From the NCBI GenBank assembly GCA_011053005.1, contig DRHW01000002.1, forward strand, positions 62,001-126,000: DNA of 64,000 nt, written 5' to 3'. This document shows positions 51,010 to 58,755 of the stretch, piece after piece; positions within the stretch are counted from its first letter, which is position 1, and each line of letters starts with the position of its first letter. The DNA is from Methylophaga sp. GTDB lineage: Bacteria; Pseudomonadota; Gammaproteobacteria; Nitrosococcales; Methylophagaceae. The position numbers were made by a program, and so were the translations under genes. The notes beneath the pieces were generated by a model, which saw nothing but the letters and a program-made list of their open reading frames with translations, did no database searches and was not told the DNA's origin.

Positions 51010-51442
51010 AGTAACAGCAAGCATTGTATTTGACTTCAAAGGTGAAACTTTTTACCCACATATTGAACTCGATTTAGACAATCTGATGCAGCGTTATCAT
51101 AGTTTGCCATTACGCTCTTCGCTCTATGAAATGCTAGCGACTAAAAACAATATTGGTAGTCATTCGTATGAACATGAATTGTTATTAGGTGCAACAATTC
51201 AATTTAGCGATGCCAAAGGTGATGCCATTAGCTTTTTTAATCATGGCGAATTTGATATTGCAGCCTACCAACAATATTGGTTACAAAACAAAATTCGTTA
51301 TCATCTCAAACAAATCATTCAAACCGAGCTCGATATCAACGAAGCTGAGCAACATCCTAGCCTTATCGACGCCATGTTGGCTGCTTTTAAATTTGGCCAA
51401 AACTATAAACAAACTTTAGAAAACTCTAAATGTAAGGAATAA
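50999..51442 (+). CDS. Conserved-looking protein of unknown function
   Basis: I do not recognise this 147-residue, soluble, acidic-helical protein. It starts MANKVTASIVFDFKGETFYP and has ELDLDNLMQRYHSLP and SHSYEHELLLGATIQFSD. The C-terminal half is helical and rich in Gln and Tyr (QQYWLQNKIRYHLKQII). There is no signal peptide, cysteine cluster or clear active site. The start at 50999 overlaps the DUF1841 gene; an earlier ATG at 50981 is possible. It is followed 4 bases later by a dehydrogenase gene. Confidence 0.7.
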   Translation: MANKVTASIVFDFKGETFYPHIELDLDNLMQRYHSLPLRSSLYEMLATKNNIGSHSYEHELLLGATIQFSDAKGDAISFFNHGEFDIAAYQQYWLQNKIRYHLKQIIQTELDINEAEQHPSLIDAMLAAFKFGQNYKQTLENSKCKE

Positions 51443-51446
51443 AATA

Positions 51447-52448
51447 ATGAATGCACTCGGATTTAGCAGTAATCATGGGCAACCGCAACAAATACAGCAA
51501 CCTACGCCTCTGCCAACAGGTCATGATTTATTAATCAAAATTGATGCAATTGGCGTCAACCCTGTTGATACTAAAGTTATTGCAGGAATGAAGGAGCTCT
51601 TAGAGGCACCGCGGATTGTCGGTTGGGATGCCACCGGAACGGTGATTGCCGCAGGCCCAGATACCGTATTATTCAAAACGGGTGATAAAGTTTTTTATGC
51701 AGGTGATATAACCCGTCCTGGCTGCTATGCCAGTCATCAATTAGTTGATGAACGCATCGTTGGCAAAGCACCATCGAAGCTAACACCGGAACAAATAGCA
51801 GTGATGCCGCTTACAAGTATTACCGCATGGGAAGCTTTATTTGAACGATTAAAAATTACTGAAGACCATGATGCCGGCAAAAACATATTGATTATTGGCG
51901 GCGCGGGCGGTGTAGGTTCAATCGCTATTCAGCTTGCTAAAAAAATAGCCAAACTCAATGTCACCGCCACGGCTTCACATTTAGCATCAATCGAGTGGTG
52001 TAAAAAAATGGGGGCGGATCAGATCATTAATCATCACGGTGATCTTGCTCATCAATATCGTGCTCATGGTATGCGAGATCCGGACTACATTTTATGCCTT
52101 AATGACACCGATCAACATTTTGCAGCAATGGCTGATCTCATCGCTCCACAAGGCATGATTTGTAGCATCGTAGAAAGCCAGCAAAAACAAAACTTAGATA
52201 AGTTAAAATCGAAAAGTGCCGGTTTTGTCTGGGAGTTTATGTTTACTCGTCCGATGTTTAAAACCCACGACCTCATTGCCCAACACCATTTACTCAATAA
52301 CATCGCCAAACTACTTGATGAAGGACATATCAGTAGCACACTCACTGAAAACCTTGGTGTAATGACTGCGGAAACAATCCAGAAAGCACACCAACAATTA
52401 CTTAGCGGCACAACTATTGGAAAATTAGCACTAACAGTAACAGCCTAA
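51447..52448 (+). CDS. Zinc-type alcohol dehydrogenase-like/quinone oxidoreductase family protein
   Basis: This 333-residue MDR-superfamily enzyme has an N-terminal GroES-like domain (DLLIKIDAIGVNPVDTKV, IVGWDATGTVIAAG, GDKVFYAGDI) and a C-terminal Rossmann domain with LTSITAWEALFERL and the NADPH site IIGGAGGVGSIAIQLAK. The catalytic and structural zinc cysteines of true alcohol dehydrogenases are missing. It is therefore probably an NADPH-dependent quinone or enone reductase; the substrate is unknown. It follows the unknown protein by 4 bases. Confidence 0.85.
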   Translation: MNALGFSSNHGQPQQIQQPTPLPTGHDLLIKIDAIGVNPVDTKVIAGMKELLEAPRIVGWDATGTVIAAGPDTVLFKTGDKVFYAGDITRPGCYASHQLVDERIVGKAPSKLTPEQIAVMPLTSITAWEALFERLKITEDHDAGKNILIIGGAGGVGSIAIQLAKKIAKLNVTATASHLASIEWCKKMGADQIINHHGDLAHQYRAHGMRDPDYILCLNDTDQHFAAMADLIAPQGMICSIVESQQKQNLDKLKSKSAGFVWEFMFTRPMFKTHDLIAQHHLLNNIAKLLDEGHISSTLTENLGVMTAETIQKAHQQLLSGTTIGKLALTVTA

Positions 52449-52592
52449 AAACTCAATATCACGACATTAATCTAGTAATTAAACAATGAAAAAGAATGGA
52501 TTGATACCGTCCTAAATCATAGACAGTTTCGCCAACAACAATATAACCGTATAATTCTTGGTTTAAATTACTTCAACCTTAAGGCTTTTATC

Positions 52593-53069
52593 ATGGTCAC
52601 CCAAAAATCAGGCAAATTCTTTGTTGGCAGTATCGTTGTTTTTCTTATTCTTTTTGGCATTGTTAAAATTATATTGGTGACCTCTTTAGATGCCGGAAAA
52701 CGTGCCGTGACACCAGCGAGCATGACTGAGGAAGATGTTGCTGAACGAATAAAACCTGACGCTGAAGTAACCGTTGGCGAAGTACCTGTGGTTGTCGCTG
52801 CAGCAGCTGTGGACGAGACTGAAACAGTAGGTGGTGGCGAACAAATAGTCACTCAAGTCTGCTCAATGTGTCATGGTTCAGGCATGATGAGCTCACCTAA
52901 ATTAGGTAATAAGGCTGACTGGGCTCCACGTATTGAAAAAGGTATTGATACCTTACACACTCATGCAATCGTTGGTTTTAATATGATGCCAGCACGTGGC
53001 GGTAAAGCTGACTTGAGTGATGACGATGTTAAAGCCGCAGTAGACTATATGGTATCACTAGTTAAATAA
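52593..53069 (+). CDS. Cytochrome c5-like membrane-anchored c-type cytochrome
   Basis: This 158-residue protein has an N-terminal membrane helix (about residues 10-30) and an Ala/Val/Glu-rich linker (40-85). It ends in a single class I cytochrome c domain with haem site CSMCH and a likely axial Met in GFNMMPARGGKADLSDDDV. The pattern SGMMSSPKLGNKADWAPRI is typical of cytochrome c5/CcdA-type small cytochromes. It is probably anchored in the inner membrane, facing the periplasm, and could pass electrons to cbb3 oxidase. A perfect -10 hexamer TATAAT lies at 52550-52555, and a strong terminator follows. Confidence 0.88.
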   Translation: MVTQKSGKFFVGSIVVFLILFGIVKIILVTSLDAGKRAVTPASMTEEDVAERIKPDAEVTVGEVPVVVAAAAVDETETVGGGEQIVTQVCSMCHGSGMMSSPKLGNKADWAPRIEKGIDTLHTHAIVGFNMMPARGGKADLSDDDVKAAVDYMVSLVK

Positions 53070-53080
53070 ATCTAAGATTG

Positions 53081-53110
53081 AAAAAAGCCCGCATTTAAGC
53101 GGGCTTTTTT
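53081..53110. terminator. Bidirectional terminator after the cytochrome c gene
   Basis: AAAAAAGCCCGC (53081-53092) and GCGGGCTTTTTT (53099-53110) form a perfect 12-bp stem with a 6-base loop, giving T-runs in both directions between convergent genes. Confidence 0.92.
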
Positions 53111-53143
53111 ATTTTAAATTGGTAGATGATTTAAATAACGTTA

Positions 53144-53359
53144 TTAGGCTTCATTAACTAATTTAATATAAAGCTTTTCAACTTTAGTCCTCGCCCAAGG
53201 GGTTTTTCTCAAAAACTTAAGACTCGACTTAATGCTCGGTTCGCTATTAAAACAATTGATATCAACCTGAGCGCCCATTTCTTCCCAGCCAAGTTGATCG
53301 ACCAACTTAATCAAAATTTGCTCTAATGTAATGCCGTTGAGTGGATCTGTCTGCTTCAT
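53144..53359 (-). CDS. VF530 family DNA-binding-like protein (DUF2132)
   Basis: This 71-residue protein matches the VF530/DUF2132 family. It opens [21 protein letters not shown], then [20 protein letters not shown], and ends [19 protein letters not shown]. The Vibrio structure shows a small helical fold suggested to bind DNA, but no role is proven. It is a single gene, convergent with the cytochrome c gene and divergent from the DUF1456 gene. Confidence 0.85.
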   Translation of the reverse strand: MKQTDPLNGITLEQILIKLVDQLGWEEMGAQVDINCFNSEPSIKSSLKFLRKTPWARTKVEKLYIKLVNEA

Positions 53360-53498
53360 GTAGTCACTTTCAATAAAATGTTATGCAAACAAGATTAACA
53401 GAAAAAACCCGTAAAATCTGTTACAGTTTTGCCATTTATGGCAGTCTATCAACACGACATGACTGTATCTATACCACCTCATACCTAAGGCTTTATTT

Positions 53499-54035
53499 GT
53501 GACCAATAATGATGTTTTGCGCCGTATCCGTTATACCTTCGATTTTAATGATACAAAGATGATTGCGCTTTTTGCCGCCGCTGATGCTGAAGTGTCACGC
53601 GAACAAATCAGTAATTGGATGAAAAAGGAAGAAGATCCAGATTATCAAAACTGTGGCGACCAACAATTAGCCACCTTTCTTAACGGCTTAATTAATGATC
53701 TTCGTGGCAAAAAAGAAGGTGAACAACCTAAAGCTGAGAAAAAATTAACCAATAATATTATCCTCAGAAAACTGACTATCGCCTTAAATCTAAAAGCCGA
53801 AGATGTACTAGAAACTTTAGAGTTAGCCGATTTACGCATTAGCAAACATGAACTCAGCGCGTTTTTCCGTAAAGCGGATCACAAACATTACCGTAACTGC
53901 AAAGATCAAATTTTACGCAATTTCCTACAAGGCTTACAGTTACAACAACGTCCTGCTGATACAGAAGTTGAATTAAGAAATGATATCGCAGTCGAAACTG
54001 AAGAAAAACCAGCCTTTCAGTGGAAAAAACAGTAA
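53499..54035 (+). CDS. DUF1456 family protein (YehS-like)
   Basis: This 178-residue protein has two tandem DUF1456 repeats. The first shows NNDVLRRIRYTFDFNDTKMI with VSREQISNWMKKEEDPDYQN. The second shows NNIILRKLTIALNLKAEDVL with ISKHELSAFFRKADHKHYRN. Each ends in a short FLNGL or FLQGL helix. The repeats resemble small helix-turn-helix-like units, but the function of YehS is unknown. A basic linker joins them. The start is GTG without a strong ribosome-binding site. Confidence 0.88.
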   Translation: MTNNDVLRRIRYTFDFNDTKMIALFAAADAEVSREQISNWMKKEEDPDYQNCGDQQLATFLNGLINDLRGKKEGEQPKAEKKLTNNIILRKLTIALNLKAEDVLETLELADLRISKHELSAFFRKADHKHYRNCKDQILRNFLQGLQLQQRPADTEVELRNDIAVETEEKPAFQWKKQ

Positions 54036-54087
54036 CAATCACTATCAACAAACTAATCCAAAATAAATATCCTAAGAGGAAAATACT

Positions 54088-54564
54088 GTGGCAAAAACAA
54101 CCGACACATCACGCAGAGATTTATTAAAAGGCTTAGGCGTTGCTTCAGCAGTATTGGGTACAGGACTATCATTAAAAGCTAATGCCGTTACTGTTGATCA
54201 TAGCAAGATGAATCACCAGATCCCGATCGATGTGAAATTAGAAGAAGTGATTGATACGCTTTTAGAATGTATCAAGATGGGCGAAATATGTAATCAGCAT
54301 TGTATGCACATGTTTCAAATGGGTGATACCACATTAGCAGATTGTTCAATTTCAGTTCAGGAATTGATTGCCGCTAGCACAGCAACCATAAAGTTCGTCG
54401 CCAATAATTCGACTCATTTAAAGACGATTCTTGAAGCAACCATCAAAGTCTGTGAAACCTGCGAAGAAGAATGCTTGAAACATGATCAACATATTCAGTG
54501 TAAAGACTGTGCAGAAGCGTGCCGTGATGGCATTGATTTTTTTACGCAATATCTTGCAGCGTAA
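54088..54564 (+). CDS. Tat-exported four-helix copper-storage-like protein (Csp family)
   Basis: This 158-residue protein has a twin-arginine signal (SRRDLLKGLG, cleavage probably after KANA). The mature part is a four-helix bundle of the DUF326/Csp family with many Cys and His residues facing inward: CIKMGEICNQHCMHM, TTLADCSISVQ, CETCEEECLKHDQH and CKDCAEACRDG. Csp1 of methanotrophs is Tat-exported and stores many Cu(I) ions in such a bundle; cytosolic Csp3 lacks the signal. The start is GTG with AGAGGA upstream. With the CopA and cbb3 genes in the window, a copper role is likely. Confidence 0.87.
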   Translation: MAKTTDTSRRDLLKGLGVASAVLGTGLSLKANAVTVDHSKMNHQIPIDVKLEEVIDTLLECIKMGEICNQHCMHMFQMGDTTLADCSISVQELIAASTATIKFVANNSTHLKTILEATIKVCETCEEECLKHDQHIQCKDCAEACRDGIDFFTQYLAA

Positions 54565-54585
54565 TAACGAACTCATCATATGATT

Positions 54586-54623
54586 TGAAGGGATAGATTT
54601 AATCAAATAAATCTATCCCTTCA
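54586..54623. terminator. Perfect 15-bp hairpin between convergent genes
   Basis: TGAAGGGATAGATTT (54586-54600) and AAATCTATCCCTTCA (54609-54623) pair perfectly around an 8-base loop. No T-run follows on either strand, so it may block exonucleases or terminate inefficiently rather than act as a classical terminator. Confidence 0.55.
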
Positions 54624-54632
54624 TCACTGTCA

Positions 54633-55646
54633 CTAACTGATCTTAACCACCTTGCCTGTTGTTGCTGATGCCAAAGCAGCTTCAATCGTTTTACAGTTCA
54701 CTTTTGCATCTGCAAACGATAATGCGGGCTTTGTATTATTCAAAATACAATCACTAAAATGTTCAATTTCCAGCACAAAATGATTGGCAATATCTAGTTC
54801 GACATTGTGCTGCTCACCGGCATCTGTCCACCACGAAATAACAGGCGCATCATCAGGATTTTGCCAAACGGTATCGCATTTAATGCCACCTAAAGTGCCG
54901 ATAATTTCATATTCACTGCGACGTGCACGCTCAAAACTCATATCAAAATGAGCAAATTTGCCATCGTCGTAATCCAACACACCACTTAAGCTAATATCTG
55001 CACCACTGTCGATAAATTTTGCCATTGCCGTTACCGCTACAGGTTCAGTTGTAAACCATTTGCGTGCAGTGTGAATTGCATAAGGACCAATATCCCACAT
55101 CGCACCGCCGCCATGAGCAATATCTTTTTCAAGTCGATACAGACGTGCAGGTTTCATAGGAAATGAAAAACAGGTATTGACCGTACGCACCTCGCCGATA
55201 GCGCCTGAATCAATAATTTTTTGTACATAAGCATGTTGAGGATGAAAACCATACATAAAGCCTTCCATCACCGTGACGTTATGTTTAAGTGCTGCCGCTT
55301 CAATTGCTTCGATATCTTTTACTGTTAACGCCATCGGTTTTTCAATTAAAACGTGTTTGCCTTTTGCTATCGCTTTTAATGCCCATTCCGTATGTTCATC
55401 ATTCGCCATCGGTAAATAAATCGCATCGATATCAGTATTATTGAGCAAATCATCAGGGTTATCTAAAGCTAATACATCGGTTTTTTGTGGTGCATATTTA
55501 GCTAATGTGTCAGCGGCAGCGCCTTTACGGCGGCTCGCAATTGCAATCAACTTTGCATTGGCAGCTTCTACAATCGCTGGCATTAAACGTTCATTAACAC
55601 GTGCAGCCCCAAGAATTCCCCAACGTAATACTGATTGATTCGACAT
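54633..55646 (-). CDS. Gfo/Idh/MocA family oxidoreductase
   Basis: This 337-residue NAD(P)-dependent sugar-type oxidoreductase has an N-terminal Rossmann domain (WGILGAARVNERLMPAI, DAIYLPMANDEHTEWALKAI, GKHVLIEKPMALT with the conserved EKP). The C-terminal domain shows GGGAMWDIGPYAIHTARKWF, including the likely catalytic His. The start at 55646 follows GGGA by 7 bases; the longer frame would begin with TTG. Substrate unknown; relatives act on xylose, glucose or inositol derivatives. It is a single gene. Confidence 0.87.
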   Translation of the reverse strand: MSNQSVLRWGILGAARVNERLMPAIVEAANAKLIAIASRRKGAAADTLAKYAPQKTDVLALDNPDDLLNNTDIDAIYLPMANDEHTEWALKAIAKGKHVLIEKPMALTVKDIEAIEAAALKHNVTVMEGFMYGFHPQHAYVQKIIDSGAIGEVRTVNTCFSFPMKPARLYRLEKDIAHGGGAMWDIGPYAIHTARKWFTTEPVAVTAMAKFIDSGADISLSGVLDYDDGKFAHFDMSFERARRSEYEIIGTLGGIKCDTVWQNPDDAPVISWWTDAGEQHNVELDIANHFVLEIEHFSDCILNNTKPALSFADAKVNCKTIEAALASATTGKVVKIS

Positions 55647-55809
55647 AATCATTCCCAAAGTTTAAATATTTATAATAAGCGGACATCATAACGATTTAAG
55701 CGTTTGAATTCCATGTTTGTAAAACCCTGCAATTTTAGTGTTTTTATCTGCCTTTTTTTAGCCTATGCTAGTAAATTTACACGCCAAACTAACCAAGGAA
55801 TTTTTAATT

Positions 55810-56316
55810 ATGACTATTGAAGTTGGACAACATTTACCTGCCGGTAGCTTAACTGAATGTATTGAATTTGACCCTGAAAATGGTTGTCCTTTAAATCCTC
55901 AACCACAAGATGTCGCAGAATTAAGCAAAGGTAAAAAAATTGTTATCTTCGCAGTACCAGGCGCTTTCACACCACTTTGCTCTGCTCAACATTTACCAGG
56001 TTATGTAAAACTTGCTGATCAAATCAAAGCAAAAGGTGTTGATGAAATTTGGTGTTTAGCGGTTAATGATGCCTTTGTTATGGCCGCTTGGGGCAAACAA
56101 AGTAAGGTTGCAGGCAAAGTGCGCATGATGGCTGATGGTAGTGCGGTATATACCAAAGCATTGGGCTTAGATCGCGATTTAACAGGTGGCGGCATGGGCG
56201 TACGTGCATACCGTTTTGCGATGATTGTAGACGATGGCGTTGTCACTTACTTGGGTGTTGAAGGCTCTGGTGAATTCAACGTATCTAAAGCTGAAACTAT
56301 TTTAGAACAACTATAA
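55810..56316 (+). CDS. Peroxiredoxin (Prx5/AhpE-like, glutaredoxin-type)
   Basis: This 168-residue thiol peroxidase of the Prx5 type has the peroxidatic Cys57 in VPGAFTPLCSAQHLPGY. WCLAVNDAFVMAAWGK and LDRDLTGGGMGVRAYRFAMI follow, the latter with the conserved Arg and Gly-rich turn. It reduces hydrogen and alkyl peroxides in the cytoplasm, normally with glutaredoxin or thioredoxin. Other cysteines at 17, 26 and in IWCLAV offer possible resolving partners. The start at 55810 (MTIEVGQ) has AAGGA ten bases upstream. A strong terminator follows. Confidence 0.92.
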   Translation: MTIEVGQHLPAGSLTECIEFDPENGCPLNPQPQDVAELSKGKKIVIFAVPGAFTPLCSAQHLPGYVKLADQIKAKGVDEIWCLAVNDAFVMAAWGKQSKVAGKVRMMADGSAVYTKALGLDRDLTGGGMGVRAYRFAMIVDDGVVTYLGVEGSGEFNVSKAETILEQL

Positions 56317-56331
56317 GTCTGAATTAACGTC

Positions 56332-56366
56332 ACTAGCCCAAGTAGCAACTTGGGCTAGTTTTTTTC
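56332..56366 (+). terminator. Terminator of the peroxiredoxin gene
   Basis: ACTAGCCCAAGT (56332-56343) and ACTTGGGCTAGT (56348-56359) form a perfect 12-bp stem with loop AGCA, followed by TTTTTTT. It overlaps the end of the convergent rpiA gene. Confidence 0.9.
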
Positions 56367-57056
56367 AATGATTTTACCTTTATCACCAATAAAAATAGTG
56401 GTGGCAAGTTGGTAAAAAATGCCATGTTCAATAATGCCCGGCACGGCATTTAGTTCGGCATTAAGCTCTTCGGCATTCAAACTGGCATCAAATGCCATAT
56501 CAATAATCAAGTTGCCTTGTGAGCTAATCGCTAAACCATCACCGTTGGCATTTTTACGTAAATCCCCCGTACCGCCAATCTGTTGCAAACTTCGTAATAC
56601 CATCTGCCAAGAAAACGGCGCGACTTCTACCGGAATGGGATAAAACTCACCAATGCGGCTGACTATCTTGCTGTTATCAACCAATACATAAAATTTAGCA
56701 CTGGCTTTCGCTAATAGTTTCTCCTTCACGAGATCAAAACCTCGGCCTTTTAATAAGCTCATTTCTGGCGAGACTTCATCAGCGCCATCGACATATAAAT
56801 CAAGCTGATCAATATGCTCTATCGCCATCATATTAAGCCCTAACTGCTGCGCTTTAATGGTACTGACAACTGAGCTTGCAACGGTCGTAAAATGTAAATT
56901 TTCTTGCTGTTTGCGATGGGCTAATTGTTCAATAAAATAATTGGCCGTTGAACCCGTGCCTAGCCCGACAATCATGCCCTCTTCGACTAAGTTAGCCGCA
57001 TGATGTGCGACACGTTGTTTATCGTTCATTTCAGGCATCGAATTTTGTTGTGACAT
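56355..57056 (-). CDS. rpiA: Ribose-5-phosphate isomerase A
   Basis: This 233-residue enzyme interconverts ribose-5-phosphate and ribulose-5-phosphate in the pentose phosphate pathway. It has VGLGTGSTANYFIEQL (phosphate loop), DLYVDGADEVSPEMSLLKGRG (catalytic Asp and Lys region), KFYVLVDNSKIV and FYPIPVEVAPFSW. The common KGGGAAL loop reads KGRGFDL here, as in several proteobacteria. The start at 57056 has GGAG five bases upstream. It is a single gene. Confidence 0.94.
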   Translation of the reverse strand: MSQQNSMPEMNDKQRVAHHAANLVEEGMIVGLGTGSTANYFIEQLAHRKQQENLHFTTVASSVVSTIKAQQLGLNMMAIEHIDQLDLYVDGADEVSPEMSLLKGRGFDLVKEKLLAKASAKFYVLVDNSKIVSRIGEFYPIPVEVAPFSWQMVLRSLQQIGGTGDLRKNANGDGLAISSQGNLIIDMAFDASLNAEELNAELNAVPGIIEHGIFYQLATTIFIGDKGKIIEKN

Positions 57057-57133
57057 TGGTGCTCCAGCGGTTAACTTGGCAAAAACAGGCTATCAGCATA
57101 CCATGCTATTTTGTGTTTACTAAGGCGATTATC

Positions 57134-58018
57134 ATGACAATTAATATCGAGAATATTGTTCATCAAATTGAACTCACTACAGGTCATGTCTTAAATAATT
57201 ATCGCCTAAACCCAATTGGCGGTGGCAGCATCAATGATGCTTATCAATTACACACAGATCAGTATGCATATTTCGTCAAACTCAATCGAGCACAATTGTC
57301 AGCAATGTTTGAAGCAGAAGCACTCGGCTTAGCAGAAATGCGAGCGTTAAATTGTGTGCGAATCCCTGAAGTCATTTGTCACGGGCAAACGGCGGAACAT
57401 AGTTATATCGTTTTAGAATACATTCAACTCAGCCGTTTAAGCGGTCAGGCATATAAATTACTTGGTTCACAACTCGCTCAATTACATCGCCAACAACAAC
57501 CTTATTATGGCTGGCATATCAATAATACGATTGGCAGTACACCACAACATAATGATCGCGAACATGATTGGCTAAGTTTTTGGCAACGTCATCGATTAGG
57601 TCAGCAACTCAAATTCGCAGCAAAAAATGGTTTTGGTGGGCGATTGCAGGATAAAGGTGACAAATTGTTAGCTAATCTACATCTATTTTTTGATACATAC
57701 ACGCCTGCTCCAGCCTTATTGCATGGTGATTTATGGGGCGGTAATGCGGGTGCGGATCAACATGGAAATCCTGTGATATTTGATCCAGCGTGTTATTACG
57801 GCGATCGAGAAACGGATATTGCCATGACAGAATTATTTGGTGGTTTTGGTGCTGATTTTTTAGCGGCATATCAAGCAGAATATCCCTTAGACGCAGGCTA
57901 TAAAACAAGAAAGACACTTTATAATCTTTATCACATTCTTAATCATGTCAATCTTTTTGGCAGCGGCTATGTTGGACAAGCAGAAGCCATGCTTGGGCAA
58001 TTGTTATCGGAAATTTGA
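57134..58018 (+). CDS. Fructosamine kinase family protein
   Basis: This 294-residue small-molecule kinase of the fructosamine/aminoglycoside phosphotransferase fold has GGSINDAYQLHTDQYAYFVK (nucleotide loop, catalytic Lys), ALLHGDLWGGNAGADQ (catalytic HxDxxxxN) and VIFDPACYYGDRETDIAMTELF (metal-binding DP). Such enzymes phosphorylate glycated amines as a repair reaction; bacterial members are mostly ribulosamine kinases. The start at 57134 has AAGG nine bases upstream. It is divergent from rpiA, which fits a sugar-phosphate setting. Confidence 0.88.
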   Translation: MTINIENIVHQIELTTGHVLNNYRLNPIGGGSINDAYQLHTDQYAYFVKLNRAQLSAMFEAEALGLAEMRALNCVRIPEVICHGQTAEHSYIVLEYIQLSRLSGQAYKLLGSQLAQLHRQQQPYYGWHINNTIGSTPQHNDREHDWLSFWQRHRLGQQLKFAAKNGFGGRLQDKGDKLLANLHLFFDTYTPAPALLHGDLWGGNAGADQHGNPVIFDPACYYGDRETDIAMTELFGGFGADFLAAYQAEYPLDAGYKTRKTLYNLYHILNHVNLFGSGYVGQAEAMLGQLLSEI

Positions 58019-58148
58019 TCGTTAAGTACAACTAACCCATTATTTATGAAAGATATTTTTTCATCATGAGCAACCGTACATCTTTAAGTTTCATTGCGCT
58101 ACATTGAGCATAGCGTTAAGCTATTACAATAAATCTTGAGGCGTCATT

Positions 58149-58688
58149 GTGAAAATCAGTTTTTTAGTCTTGTTACTCATTATTTCGAACGCTAGCTATG
58201 CTGGTGAGCGCATTAAGGGTATATCTGGCTCAATGGGTAAAAGTGCAACCCCATTTTCAACCTTACTGGTCAATAGTACCGTCATTGACAACAGTACCAA
58301 CCACGTTCAATCACAAACGGAACAAGATACTGCCGTTAGTTTACTGGCTCAACAAAACGAAAATTCAACATCAGGTCCTACTGAAATAAACCCCATTGCA
58401 GACATTAATGCAGAATTTGATGACATTCATAAACCCGCAGTGACAGACTCAACATCGACACATAAAAAACCAACACAATTATTCAGCAACACGATTGAAA
58501 GTGAACAATCAGCAAGTGAAAAAAAATCTATTCAAGCAGTTAATCACCTCGCGCCACCTCAAGTTCAAGAAGATACTGAGACTTGCATGAAAGAAAAAGT
58601 CTATTCTTTAAATGTCGAGAATGCCGCGCAATATGAACGTTTAGAAGATTTCCCATTCACTTATGAATGCGTTACACCCCGAGAATAA
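58149..58688 (+). CDS. Exported protein of unknown function
   Basis: I do not recognise this 179-residue protein. A signal peptide is clear (residues 1-18, ending ASYA). The mature part is polar, rich in Ser, Thr, Asn and Gln and probably disordered (30-140). It ends in a short structured-looking piece with the only two mature cysteines (TCMKEKVYSLNVENAAQYER and FPFTYECVTPRE), which could form a disulfide. The start is GTG, with a weak GAGGCG site upstream. It stands alone between the fructosamine-kinase-like gene and the two-component system. Confidence 0.65.
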   Translation: MKISFLVLLLIISNASYAGERIKGISGSMGKSATPFSTLLVNSTVIDNSTNHVQSQTEQDTAVSLLAQQNENSTSGPTEINPIADINAEFDDIHKPAVTDSTSTHKKPTQLFSNTIESEQSASEKKSIQAVNHLAPPQVQEDTETCMKEKVYSLNVENAAQYERLEDFPFTYECVTPRE

Positions 58689-58755
58689 AACGACAAATCG
58701 TCCGATTATTATCTAAGAACGAAAAAGTACAGAGCTGACAATAAAATAAACTACC

